Positions 31,332 through 38,539 of a stretch of DNA of 52,976 nt are shown piece after piece. The stretch spans positions 1-52,976 of the IMG/VR virus record IMGVR_UViG_3300032523_001138; one strand, 5' to 3'. Numbering within the stretch: position 1 is the first letter of the stretch; each line of letters opens with the position of its first letter. Origin of the DNA: a virus. A model generated the notes under the pieces. That model was not told the origin of the DNA. It worked only from the letters and a program-made list of their open reading frames with translations, and did not search any database. Made by a program: the position numbers and the translations under genes.

Positions 31332-31369
31332 CAGACGATCAGGGCGATGACTCTGACGACGACGGAGGC

Positions 31370-31615
31370 ATGGCGGCGGTTCTCCGCACCATGCTCGCCC
31401 CCCAAGTCGTGCTCGATCAGGAGGCCACCGACGCCGTCAAGGCGGCGATGAAGACGGACGACAACGACGTTGCACCGATCCCCGACGTCGACGAGTGCCC
31501 CAATTGCAGCATGTCGTTTGTGTCTGTCGAGCAAGGCGTGGGGCTGACCTTCCCATTCAAGGTCATCTGCACCTGCCGGACCTGTTCCCACGTCTGGGAA
31601 CGCAGCGATGAGTGA
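31370..31615 (+). CDS. zinc-ribbon protein
   Basis: An 81-residue protein; ATG 31370 is preceded by GACGGAGG. It carries DECPNCSMSFVSVEQG and KVICTCRTCSHVWE, a two-knuckle zinc ribbon of the TFIIS/transcription-factor type that ends the protein. It overlaps the following nuclease gene by eight bases. A role as a nucleic-acid-binding accessory to recombination is possible but unproven. Confidence 0.65.
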   Translation: MAAVLRTMLAPQVVLDQEATDAVKAAMKTDDNDVAPIPDVDECPNCSMSFVSVEQGVGLTFPFKVICTCRTCSHVWERSDE

Positions 31616-32054
31616 GGATCCGCCTCCCGAAAAACGCGCACTCCCGAAGTGGCTGGACCCGAACTACGACCGCTTCAAGAGGTCGCAGAAGCACGAGACC
31701 CGCCTTGCGGACAAGTTTGGCGGGAAGCGCCTGCCGCAATCTGGAGCCAAGCGGCTCTCGAAGCACGCCATCCGCGCTCAGACAGGCGACGAGAAGCCGG
31801 AAACCATCACTCTACGAGGCGACCTCACGATTGGGGACTTCTGGATCGAGCACAAGCGCACCGAGACGGCGACCATGTCCATCAAGCGCGAGTGGTGGCT
31901 TCAGGTCGTCGACGGGGCTCGCGCCGCAGGCCAAGACCCCGCACTGTTCATCACCTTCGAGAAGCACCACAGCCCGTCGTCGAAGCCGGTCGATCTCGTC
32001 GTCCTCCCGCTTGAGGTATTCGAGCGGATGCGAAAACTCGCCTCCGGCGACTGA
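31608..32054 (+). CDS. PD-(D/E)XK endonuclease-like protein
   Basis: A 148-residue protein starting inside the previous gene. It has KHETRLADKFGGKRLPQSGA, then RGDLTIGDFWIEHKRTETA and MSIKREWWLQVVDGARAAGQ followed by ALFITFE. The E ... GD ... EHK spacing fits a Holliday-junction-resolvase-like PD-(D/E)XK core (Glu, Asp, Glu-x-Lys), a common phage nuclease family. It probably acts on recombination or replication intermediates produced by the neighbouring RecA, Cas4/RecB-like nuclease and RuvC-like genes. Confidence 0.7.
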   Translation: MSEDPPPEKRALPKWLDPNYDRFKRSQKHETRLADKFGGKRLPQSGAKRLSKHAIRAQTGDEKPETITLRGDLTIGDFWIEHKRTETATMSIKREWWLQVVDGARAAGQDPALFITFEKHHSPSSKPVDLVVLPLEVFERMRKLASGD

Positions 32055-32082
32055 GCAGGCTTCAGGGAAAGGTCGACTGCGC

Positions 32083-32091
32083 CTGTTACTC
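32083..32091 (+). promoter_or_regulatory. STGTTACTS motif upstream of Cas4/RecB-like gene
   Basis: CTGTTACTC, 8 bases upstream of ATG 32100. Confidence 0.55.
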
Positions 32092-32099
32092 CAGCAGAC

Positions 32100-32939
32100 A
32101 TGAGTCTTGCCAACGTACTGCGCGGTGAAACCGGACACGGTTCTCTCCTCCGCATCATCTCTGAAAAGTTCGTTCGCGACGAGCCAAAGGCACCGCTCGA
32201 CCCTGTCGCCAGCTATCTGCGGGCGTCGGGGATTCCGTCGCTCTGCGCTCGCGAGGAGGTGCTCTGCACGGTCAACAAGATCGTCCGCAGAGACAAGGTC
32301 GACGTCGGCCTCAACCTCACGTTCCTGCACGGCACCTCGCTTCATTGGGGCGTTCAGAACGAGCTGCTCGGTCCCGCAGGCGTCCTCTACGGGACGTGGA
32401 AGTGCCTCAGCTGCCTGAAGCTCTACGGGGAGCACATCGCTGGTGCGCGTCCGGAGGATTGGTCCCAGCCTCAACCGAAAATCTGCCTCCAGTGCGAGGG
32501 CACTTCTTTCCTCTTCGTCGAGCACAAGTTCGTGGACCATGCACTCCGGCTTACAGGGCACAGCGATGGCTTCCTCGTCCTCCCAGGCTTGTCAGGCATG
32601 GGCATTCTCGAAGTCAAAAGCATCGGCGAGCGTGGGGGGCGAGAGATCAAGCAAGCGCCGCAGATCGCGCACATCGTGCAGACCCACATCTACATGATGT
32701 TCACCGGCTTCAAGTGGGGGAAGATACTCTACTGGCAGAAGGCCGAGAGCGGACTGAACTGCCTCGTCGAACACCACATCGACCGCGACGAGGACACCAT
32801 CGACCTTGTTCGCAACCTCATTAGGTCCGTATGGTCCGGCATGGAATCCAAGACGCTGCCAAGCCGAATTTGTGCGTCGAGTGCCTGCGCTCGCGCCAAG
32901 TCTTGCGCGGTCACCAAAGAATGCTTTGAGGGAACCTGA
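32100..32939 (+). CDS. Cas4/RecB-like PD-(D/E)XK exonuclease
   Basis: A 279-residue protein from ATG 32100. Core motifs: LTGHSDGFLVLP (catalytic Asp), GMGILEVKSIG (Glu-x-Lys) and AHIVQTHIYMMFTGF (the Gln/Tyr helix). An internal zinc-like pair (WKCLSCLKLYGEH and KICLQCEGT) lies in the first half. The C-terminus has CASSACARAKSCAVTKEC, four or more cysteines placed like the iron-sulfur cluster ligands of Cas4 and AddB. It is likely a single-strand exonuclease preparing ends for recombination. A CRISPR role is not indicated: no array or other Cas gene is present. Confidence 0.78.
   Translation: MSLANVLRGETGHGSLLRIISEKFVRDEPKAPLDPVASYLRASGIPSLCAREEVLCTVNKIVRRDKVDVGLNLTFLHGTSLHWGVQNELLGPAGVLYGTWKCLSCLKLYGEHIAGARPEDWSQPQPKICLQCEGTSFLFVEHKFVDHALRLTGHSDGFLVLPGLSGMGILEVKSIGERGGREIKQAPQIAHIVQTHIYMMFTGFKWGKILYWQKAESGLNCLVEHHIDRDEDTIDLVRNLIRSVWSGMESKTLPSRICASSACARAKSCAVTKECFEGT
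32827..32837 (+). promoter_or_regulatory. CCRTATGGTCC motif copy 6
   Basis: CCGTATGGTCC within GGTCCGTATGGTCCGG, inside the Cas4/RecB-like gene (reads RSVWSG). Confidence 0.45.
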
Positions 32940-32940
32940 G

Positions 32941-33285
32941 ATGCGCGCCGATCCTCTTTCATCCCTGAGTCTCCTTAACCCTCTGCCCCAGAAGCTGTGG
33001 GGCGCGTGCTGCGCCAAGTGCGACAAGCCACAAGCCCGCTGGGGGATTACTCTGGATAGACAAACTCCCGTGTTCATCTGCGGTGCGTGTGTGCTCTACG
33101 AGAGCACTTGGGGGAAGTCGCAGAGCCCCCTCATACCGATGACGATTGCTTCAATTGAACGCAACTCCAACCGTCGTTTCGCCTTTATCGAAGGGCGGCT
33201 GTCCGTCAAAGACGCAGACGACGTCCTTGGGGTGGTTATCCTCACAGAGCGGACCGCTGCTCGCATCCCACAGAGTCGCCAATGA
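32941..33285 (+). CDS. zinc-ribbon hypothetical protein
   Basis: A 114-residue protein from ATG 32941, one base after the previous stop. It has GACCAKCDKPQARWGI and FICGACVLYEST, a CxxC ... CxxC zinc ribbon, then a basic beta-rich C-terminus. It overlaps the RuvC-like gene by four bases (ATGA). No function recognised. Confidence 0.6.
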   Translation: MRADPLSSLSLLNPLPQKLWGACCAKCDKPQARWGITLDRQTPVFICGACVLYESTWGKSQSPLIPMTIASIERNSNRRFAFIEGRLSVKDADDVLGVVILTERTAARIPQSRQ

Positions 33286-33941
33286 ACGATTACCCCCTTG
33301 CACCGCTAGGGTCGTTCGTACCCTTGTACGTCCTTGGGATCGACCCCGGCTTCGCCTCCATCGGGCTTGCCGTCGTCGCAATCGGGCCGAACCCCCAAGA
33401 CGATCGCCCTGTGAAGCTTGCGCTGCTTCGCACTCAGAAATCGTCCGCGAAGCGGCAGGTCAGGGCATCGGATGACAACCTTGAACGCGCCAAGGAAATC
33501 GCTGTGTGGCTCCAAGCGATGGTGGTCCGCTACGACATAAAACTCATCTGCGCGGAGACCATGTCCTTCCCCCGAAGCGCGTCGGTGGCGGCAAAGATGG
33601 CTATGTGCTGGGGTGTGATTGCTGCTATTTCAACTCGCGGAAAAATCCCCGTGACTCAGGCGTCGCCTCAAGAAATTAAAAAGATGCTGTGCCAGAACAA
33701 GTCGGCATCAAAAGAGGACGTGCAAGCGTCGCTCAACCTTCTTTTCCGGTCCGACCTTGTGGGACCGAAGTCACTTGTGGCGGTTGAGCGTATCCCTAGA
33801 AGTCAGATCGAACATCCATACGATGCCTTAGCAGCGGTGGTAGCCTGCCGTGAGAGCGAGGTGGTCTTGCTTCTGCGAAGGATGCTTGAATGCGTGGACT
33901 CAACCGGATCATCTTTGCGGGGCACGTCGCCGATCGCATAA
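33282..33941 (+). CDS. RuvC-like Holliday junction resolvase
   Basis: A 219-residue protein starting in an ATGA overlap. It has the RNase H-like fold signatures of RuvC: VLGIDPGFASIGLAVV (first catalytic Asp21), LICAETMSFPRSASVA (catalytic Glu), KIPVTQASPQEIKKML and HPYDALAAVVAC (C-terminal Asp). The metal-binding acidic residues are preserved. It would resolve branched DNA before packaging. The last 17 codons overlap the start of the SSB gene in another frame. Confidence 0.85.
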   Translation: MNDYPLAPLGSFVPLYVLGIDPGFASIGLAVVAIGPNPQDDRPVKLALLRTQKSSAKRQVRASDDNLERAKEIAVWLQAMVVRYDIKLICAETMSFPRSASVAAKMAMCWGVIAAISTRGKIPVTQASPQEIKKMLCQNKSASKEDVQASLNLLFRSDLVGPKSLVAVERIPRSQIEHPYDALAAVVACRESEVVLLLRRMLECVDSTGSSLRGTSPIA

Positions 33942-34264
33942 ACTACGGGCAGACCACTCGCGGGGCTAATGTCTGTACGTTCGTTCTTGCGTCTGAGCGT
34001 GCCCTGAGCAGGGGAACTATGACCACCTGTGTCAAAATCAACGTCTACATCGAGGCGTTGGTCGAGGCGTGTCAAGGAAAACTAGAGAAAGGCAGTTACG
34101 TCGTTGTTGAGGGCGAACTAATGAACCGAGACTCTCCCACCGGACGTGTAACTGAGGTACGAGCGTGGGAGCTATCTTTCTTCGGACCGCCTCAACCCAT
34201 CAGTGGAGGAACCTTTGACGAACCTGCTTGCAACTCTGCCCGCGACCCAGAACCTTCCCGATGA
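33890..34264 (+). CDS. ssb: single-stranded DNA-binding protein (SSB family)
   Basis: A 124-residue OB-fold protein: MRGLNRIIFAGHVADRINYG, then ANVCTFVLASE, CVKINVYIEALVEACQGKL and GSYVVVEGELMNRD. These are the positions of bacterial SSB (MNxVxLxGxLxxDPE ... AxFxLA ... GxxVxVEGxL). It lacks the acidic DDxIPF tail, unlike the SSB-like protein at 24237. Its start lies inside the RuvC-like gene (52-base overlap) and its end overlaps the next gene. Confidence 0.82.
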   Translation: MRGLNRIIFAGHVADRINYGQTTRGANVCTFVLASERALSRGTMTTCVKINVYIEALVEACQGKLEKGSYVVVEGELMNRDSPTGRVTEVRAWELSFFGPPQPISGGTFDEPACNSARDPEPSR

Positions 34265-35288
34265 AGAACGCAAGAACTACCGCGTAGATGTGGACGTGGG
34301 GTCCAAGTCATGGGCGGGGCGTATCCGGCACCGCGCTAGAGTCCTCGCGGAGCAGGTCGAGACCGGCTACCTCGAACTCGGGGAGATCCTCTATCGCATC
34401 TACGACGCGCCCGTGGACGGCGACCCGAAAAACGGCTCTGTGCTGGCGAAGTGGGGCTACAGCAACATCGGGGAATTCGCAGAGAAGGAGCTGTCCCTTC
34501 ACTACAAAAAGGCGCAGCGGCTGGTCCGCATTTTCTACCGCGTAGAGGTTGAACTGAACGGCCTCGGTCAGAACCCTGAGCTGAAGAGGCGCTTCATTCG
34601 TCTGGGGTGGTCCAAGGCCCGCGAGTTGGTCCGCGTCCTCACAACTGAGAACATGGTGGCTTGGATCGACCGAGCCGAGACGGTTAATTACACGACGCTG
34701 GTTGAAGTCATCAAGCGCGCAGTAGCGATAGACCAAGCCCGACAAATTCAGTCGGACCTTGCACGCCAACCCGACCCGATTGAGTTATCCAACGCGGTTC
34801 CTGCTGGTCTGCTCCCCGTCGAGACCTTGCACGAAGACCACGGCACAAGCCTTCAGGACAGTGCAAGCCCCTCGGCAGTGCGTCCCAGCACGCGCCCAGT
34901 CGGTGACTACGCAGACACTACCAGTGAAACCTTTGTGGACCGGAAGTGGGTCAGCAAGGTGTTCCAGCTGGAATCAGGGCAGGCCGAAACCGTGAACCTC
35001 GCACTCAAGCGTGCTCAGGAACTGATTGGTCAACACTCCAAAGCCCCTTCCACGCTCATCTCGCTCATTTGCCTTGAGTTCTTGTCTGGGGCGGATTGGA
35101 GCGGCACTTCCGTCGAACAGCGTCTTCGCTTCCTTGCCAAGATCGAGAAGTCGATTGGGCTTCGACTGGTGGTGGTCGACGATGATGACGAGGTGGTGTA
35201 CGGGCTGGGGGCACTCGCCGCCGCCGCTAAAGCAGCCCGAGTTCCCGCGACTGAAATTGTTGTATCCGAGAACAAGGCGGCAGAATGA
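34215..35288 (+). CDS. hypothetical protein upstream of ParB-like gene
   Basis: A 357-residue protein; TTG 34215 is chosen because GGAGGA (34205-34210) precedes it. Residues about 30-150 are helical with a helix-turn-helix-like segment (WGYSNIGEFAEKELSLHYKK, then AQRLVRIFYRVEVELN). This is reminiscent of phage and plasmid DNA-binding proteins found with ParB. A disordered linker near residues 190-240 leads to a second helical domain (LALKRAQELIGQH) and an acidic VVVDDDDEVVYG strand. No family firmly recognised. It overlaps the next gene by ATGA and belongs to the ParB operon. Confidence 0.6.
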   Translation: MTNLLATLPATQNLPDEERKNYRVDVDVGSKSWAGRIRHRARVLAEQVETGYLELGEILYRIYDAPVDGDPKNGSVLAKWGYSNIGEFAEKELSLHYKKAQRLVRIFYRVEVELNGLGQNPELKRRFIRLGWSKARELVRVLTTENMVAWIDRAETVNYTTLVEVIKRAVAIDQARQIQSDLARQPDPIELSNAVPAGLLPVETLHEDHGTSLQDSASPSAVRPSTRPVGDYADTTSETFVDRKWVSKVFQLESGQAETVNLALKRAQELIGQHSKAPSTLISLICLEFLSGADWSGTSVEQRLRFLAKIEKSIGLRLVVVDDDDEVVYGLGALAAAAKAARVPATEIVVSENKAAE

Positions 35289-35506
35289 ACAATCCTTGGC
35301 CCATCACAGCCGACCTTCTCGCAGGGGAACTCAACCTGCTGCAATCCATCGTGGAGCGCTGGCGTGACCGATTCACGGACGAGAAGTGGCTACAGGATCT
35401 GGACGCCGAGCCAGAAGCGGAGCGCGACCAACTTTTCCATCAGTTTACCAACGAGATGAAGGTGGTCGCGTCTAAGAGCGCCACCCTCGTCGAAGTCATC
35501 CAGTAG
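35285..35506 (+). CDS. small helical hypothetical protein
   Basis: A 73-residue protein starting in an ATGA overlap. Helical and acidic (LLAGELNLLQSIVERWRDRF, then EAERDQLFHQF). No family recognised. Ends eight bases before the ParB-like gene, so it is in the same operon. Confidence 0.6.
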   Translation: MNNPWPITADLLAGELNLLQSIVERWRDRFTDEKWLQDLDAEPEAERDQLFHQFTNEMKVVASKSATLVEVIQ

Positions 35507-35514
35507 GACGCTCT

Positions 35515-37677
35515 GTGAATTCACCAGACACCAAGCCAGGTCGCATCGATCTCCGGCACATCCCGATTGACCTCATCCACCCCAACGCATGGAATCCCCA
35601 GGCGCAGGACGAGATCACCTTCCAGCGGCTCGTCGATGAGATTCGCGACGTGGGGTTCATTGACCCGCTCGAAGTGGTCCCGATGGACGACGGCACCTAC
35701 CGCATCATCGGCGGGGAGCACCGCTGGCAGGCTGCCAAGATCGTCGGTTTGGATGAGCTGCCCTGCGCAGTCCTCTCAGATGCCAAGTGGCAAGACGAAG
35801 ATCTGTGCTTCCCTGCCGGAACTCGTATTGAGACCCCTCAAGGTGGAGTCTCGATCGAGGTGGTGGAACCCGGTACTGAAGTTTTTGCAGCGGACGGAAC
35901 GGTGACGAGGTCAGTCGGCCTCATCGCACGAGAGTATGAAGGCGAGATGGTGGCGATCTACGCTGAGGGGCAAATCCAGCCTCTGGTTGCGACGTCCGAC
36001 CACCCTGTGTTTGTTCGACGCGGAGGCGAGATCATCATTGTCCGTGCCACCGACATTCAAGATTCTGATGCCTTGGTGGCTCCAACACTCCCGTGTCTTC
36101 TCGACGGATCTCTCCAAGGGAACCTGTCTGAAAAGGCACCATACGCATCGCCTTCAGTCCGTAGTCATGCGCTTGATGATGCCCAAGGAGACTGTAGTGT
36201 CCGAGGGTGCGCCAACTCTGACGTGTATGCTCACGGCATCTGTCGTCGCTGTTACGGGCGGTGGTACTATCGGTCCAAGATATCAAAGAGGGAGAACTTC
36301 CCCGACATTGCAAGTGGGACGCTGCTCTACAACGGCGTCGCCAGGGAGGTCTGCTCAATCGAGAGTTGCGCGAATCTTGTGCATGGAGACAAACTGTGCG
36401 GTAAGCACTATGGGGCTCGTCGACGACTCGGCTCCGAGTGGGAGCGACTCCATCGCGAAAGATTTCCCGGAGTTCCGGACACAGAGATCACACCCGATGT
36501 CGCGTGGGCGATTGGCTTCATGGTCGCCGAGGCACACGCCGGAGAGGCCGACGTGTCTGTTGTTCAGGTGGGAGCACGTCACCGTCTAGAACGTCTTCAA
36601 CGCTTCTGGGAACGACAAGGCGCACGAACCACGATCTACGATCGAGAGTCCCACTCCGAATTCGTCGCTTTCGGCATCGCAGCCAGCGAGTGGTTGTCAT
36701 CGACAATTGGGCACAGGTGTGCAGAGAAACGCTTTCCCCTCCAGATTCTTTTTCACAAAAATATGGAGATTCGTAAGCAAGCCCTCCGAGGATACTGCGA
36801 GGGGGACGGCCACAACATTCCGAAAGACACAACCAAGGAAAACTTCCACGAATCTTGGTGTGCCGCCACAACGTCAGAAGAGTTGGCAAACCAGCTGGGG
36901 TGGCTCCTCTACTCGTTGGGATACAGCTACGGTGTGGGTCATAAATCGCCGGAAGGAAACCGAAACCGCGTCTGGTCGTTGAGCTGGACTGCGTCGATTC
37001 CGGAACAGCGAGGTCCAGCAACGCAGCGCGCCAGCGGACATACTTGGTGGAAGCGTGTGAAGCACGTCGAGCGGTGGAATGATCATCTGACCGTTTACAA
37101 TCTTCAGACGGAACCAGCAGGGACTTTCGTTGCGAACGGTGTTGCGGTCCACAACTGCAAGTTCGTCACCGTTCGATTGAACGTGTTGAAGGGGAAAATG
37201 GACCCCGAAAAGTTCGCCAAGCTCTACGGGGAGATGGCGGAGAAGTACGGCGCCGAGGCTCTCCAGCAGCTGATGGGCTACGCCGACACGAAGGGTTTCC
37301 AGAAGATCGTCGGCGACGTGAAGCGCGGGCTGAAGAAGTCGCTGCCCAAGGAGCTGCAGGACGAGTTCGATGAGAAGGCGAAGGAGGCCAAGACGATCGA
37401 AGACCTCTCCAACATCCTCCAGCACCTGTTCGCCAAGCACGGGGACACGGTCAATCTGTCGTTCATGGTATTCTCGTTCGGGAAGCAAGAGCACGTCTAT
37501 TGTCAGATGAATCGCAATACCAAGAAGGCGCTCGACAAGGTGCTGGCCTATTGCAAGCACACCAATGAGGACATCAATGACTTTCTCGGACCCATCATCG
37601 AGGAGGCTGGCAAGCAGGCGCTGAGTGCTCTGGACAAATCAAAAGTGGCTGCTGCGAAAGTATCGCTAGACTCTTGA
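35515..37677 (+). CDS. ParB/sulfiredoxin-fold protein with intein
   Basis: A 720-residue precursor from GTG 35515. The N-extein is a ParB N-terminal nuclease-like domain: IDLIHPNAWNPQAQ, LVDEIRDVGFIDPLEVVP and YRIIGGEHRWQAAKIVG, the ParB box GGEHRWQAA, then PCAVLSDAKWQDEDL. After the intein the C-extein continues CKFVTVRLNVLKGKMDPEKF and is helical, with MNRNTKKALDKVL. The extein total is 270 residues. Phage ParB-like proteins may bind DNA, act as CTP-dependent clamps or as nucleases; some help small terminase function. The intein (residues 98-547) falls after the ParB box. The operon also holds two small unknown genes upstream. Confidence 0.85.
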   Translation: MNSPDTKPGRIDLRHIPIDLIHPNAWNPQAQDEITFQRLVDEIRDVGFIDPLEVVPMDDGTYRIIGGEHRWQAAKIVGLDELPCAVLSDAKWQDEDLCFPAGTRIETPQGGVSIEVVEPGTEVFAADGTVTRSVGLIAREYEGEMVAIYAEGQIQPLVATSDHPVFVRRGGEIIIVRATDIQDSDALVAPTLPCLLDGSLQGNLSEKAPYASPSVRSHALDDAQGDCSVRGCANSDVYAHGICRRCYGRWYYRSKISKRENFPDIASGTLLYNGVAREVCSIESCANLVHGDKLCGKHYGARRRLGSEWERLHRERFPGVPDTEITPDVAWAIGFMVAEAHAGEADVSVVQVGARHRLERLQRFWERQGARTTIYDRESHSEFVAFGIAASEWLSSTIGHRCAEKRFPLQILFHKNMEIRKQALRGYCEGDGHNIPKDTTKENFHESWCAATTSEELANQLGWLLYSLGYSYGVGHKSPEGNRNRVWSLSWTASIPEQRGPATQRASGHTWWKRVKHVERWNDHLTVYNLQTEPAGTFVANGVAVHNCKFVTVRLNVLKGKMDPEKFAKLYGEMAEKYGAEALQQLMGYADTKGFQKIVGDVKRGLKKSLPKELQDEFDEKAKEAKTIEDLSNILQHLFAKHGDTVNLSFMVFSFGKQEHVYCQMNRNTKKALDKVLAYCKHTNEDINDFLGPIIEEAGKQALSALDKSKVAAAKVSLDS
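35806..37155 (+). mobile_element. ParB intein with divergent LAGLIDADG endonuclease and zinc-like inserts
   Basis: 450 residues from Cys1 (CFPAGTRIETPQGGVSIEVV) to NGVAVHN, +1 residue Cys. Block B is LVATSDHPVFV. It contains two similar cysteine motifs (CSVRGCANSDVYAHGICRRC and CSIESCANLVHGDKLCGKH), a duplicated zinc finger. Endonuclease helices WAIGFMVAEAH and ALRGYCEGDGH are diverged LAGLIDADG motifs. Block F: LTVYNLQTEPAGTFVANGV. Confidence 0.9.
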
Positions 37678-37726
37678 GGATGCGCTGGCGCTGGGATACG
37701 GTCGGCGTCTCAACACAGGAGTCCTG

Positions 37727-38497
37727 ATGCAAAGCCTCTCCGTTCTTGCCGCCCGAACCCGCGCACTCCTCGCAGAAGCCGCCAAATCCAAGGGGGTCAA
37801 GGATGCCTCCCCGAGCGAAGACATTGCTGGGGATGCACTCAAGGCGGCGAACGGTTTCCGTGAGGCAGTGAAAAGCGGGGACGACCTGGAAGAAGCCGCT
37901 ACGAATGTCGCAAAGTTTTCTGAAGCGACCGCAAGCGCTGACAACGATCTGGACTCCAAGCGGGGCGCACTGGACACCGAGTCCGCTTGCTTGAAGATGA
38001 AACACGCGGTTGACGGTATTTACAGTCCCTTTGCACAGGCACGCCAAGCTTTCTACTCACTCGCTCTGGCATGGGACCTCTACGAGAAAAACCCTTCAGG
38101 CGCGAAGAAATCCATCAGCACCGACATCAAGTCCGCGTCAGACAAGGACATCGCTGCTGGAATCGGCCATTCCGCCAAGAGTCTTGGGTTGTCGGTAAAA
38201 GACTTTCTGAACAAAGCCGCTCGCGCTCAGAAGCTCTTACGCGATGCAGCCAAAAAAGTGGGACTGGAAAAAGGCGAATTAACTGACTCTGAAAAGAAAG
38301 CAATTGTCGATGCGTGCTTCGATGCTCGCGACTCGGCCAATCCTCTCTTCGGTAAAACGCAAGGCATCAATCGTCGCGCTGTCGAGCTGATCGCTCGTGC
38401 TCGCGCCAAGGAAAAGTACGAAGCCAAGTCGAAGGGTGTCGAGATCGCCCTGTCTTGCGAAGATGACCCCGAATTCGGTGGTTACGAGATAGCTTGA
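37727..38497 (+). CDS. helical hypothetical protein
   Basis: A 256-residue protein from ATG 37727 (ACAGGAG upstream). Lysine- and alanine-rich, mostly helical (LSVLAARTRALLAEAAKSKG, then LNKAARAQKLLRDAAKKVG). Near its end it has SCEDDPEFGGYEIA. No family recognised. It precedes the giant kinase-domain protein and could be a virion or chaperone protein for it; this is only positional inference. Confidence 0.6.
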   Translation: MQSLSVLAARTRALLAEAAKSKGVKDASPSEDIAGDALKAANGFREAVKSGDDLEEAATNVAKFSEATASADNDLDSKRGALDTESACLKMKHAVDGIYSPFAQARQAFYSLALAWDLYEKNPSGAKKSISTDIKSASDKDIAAGIGHSAKSLGLSVKDFLNKAARAQKLLRDAAKKVGLEKGELTDSEKKAIVDACFDARDSANPLFGKTQGINRRAVELIARARAKEKYEAKSKGVEIALSCEDDPEFGGYEIA

Positions 38498-38500
38498 GTG

Positions 38501-38511
38501 CCATATGGTCC
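38501..38511 (+). promoter_or_regulatory. CCRTATGGTCC motif copy 7
   Basis: CCATATGGTCC in the short gap between the 37727 gene and the giant gene, 28 bases upstream of ATG 38540. Confidence 0.5.
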
Positions 38512-38539
38512 GACTGGATATCGATCCTCTGAGGTATTC

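Noticed and set aside
32100-32939. Cas4-like gene as a sign of a phage CRISPR system
   Set aside because: No repeats with spacers and no other Cas gene in the window; Cas4/RecB-like nucleases are common in phage recombination blocks.
35936-36776. Alternative frames inside the ParB intein as nested genes
   Set aside because: No zinc, HNH or PD-(D/E)XK motifs; the in-frame diverged LAGLIDADG domain accounts for the region.
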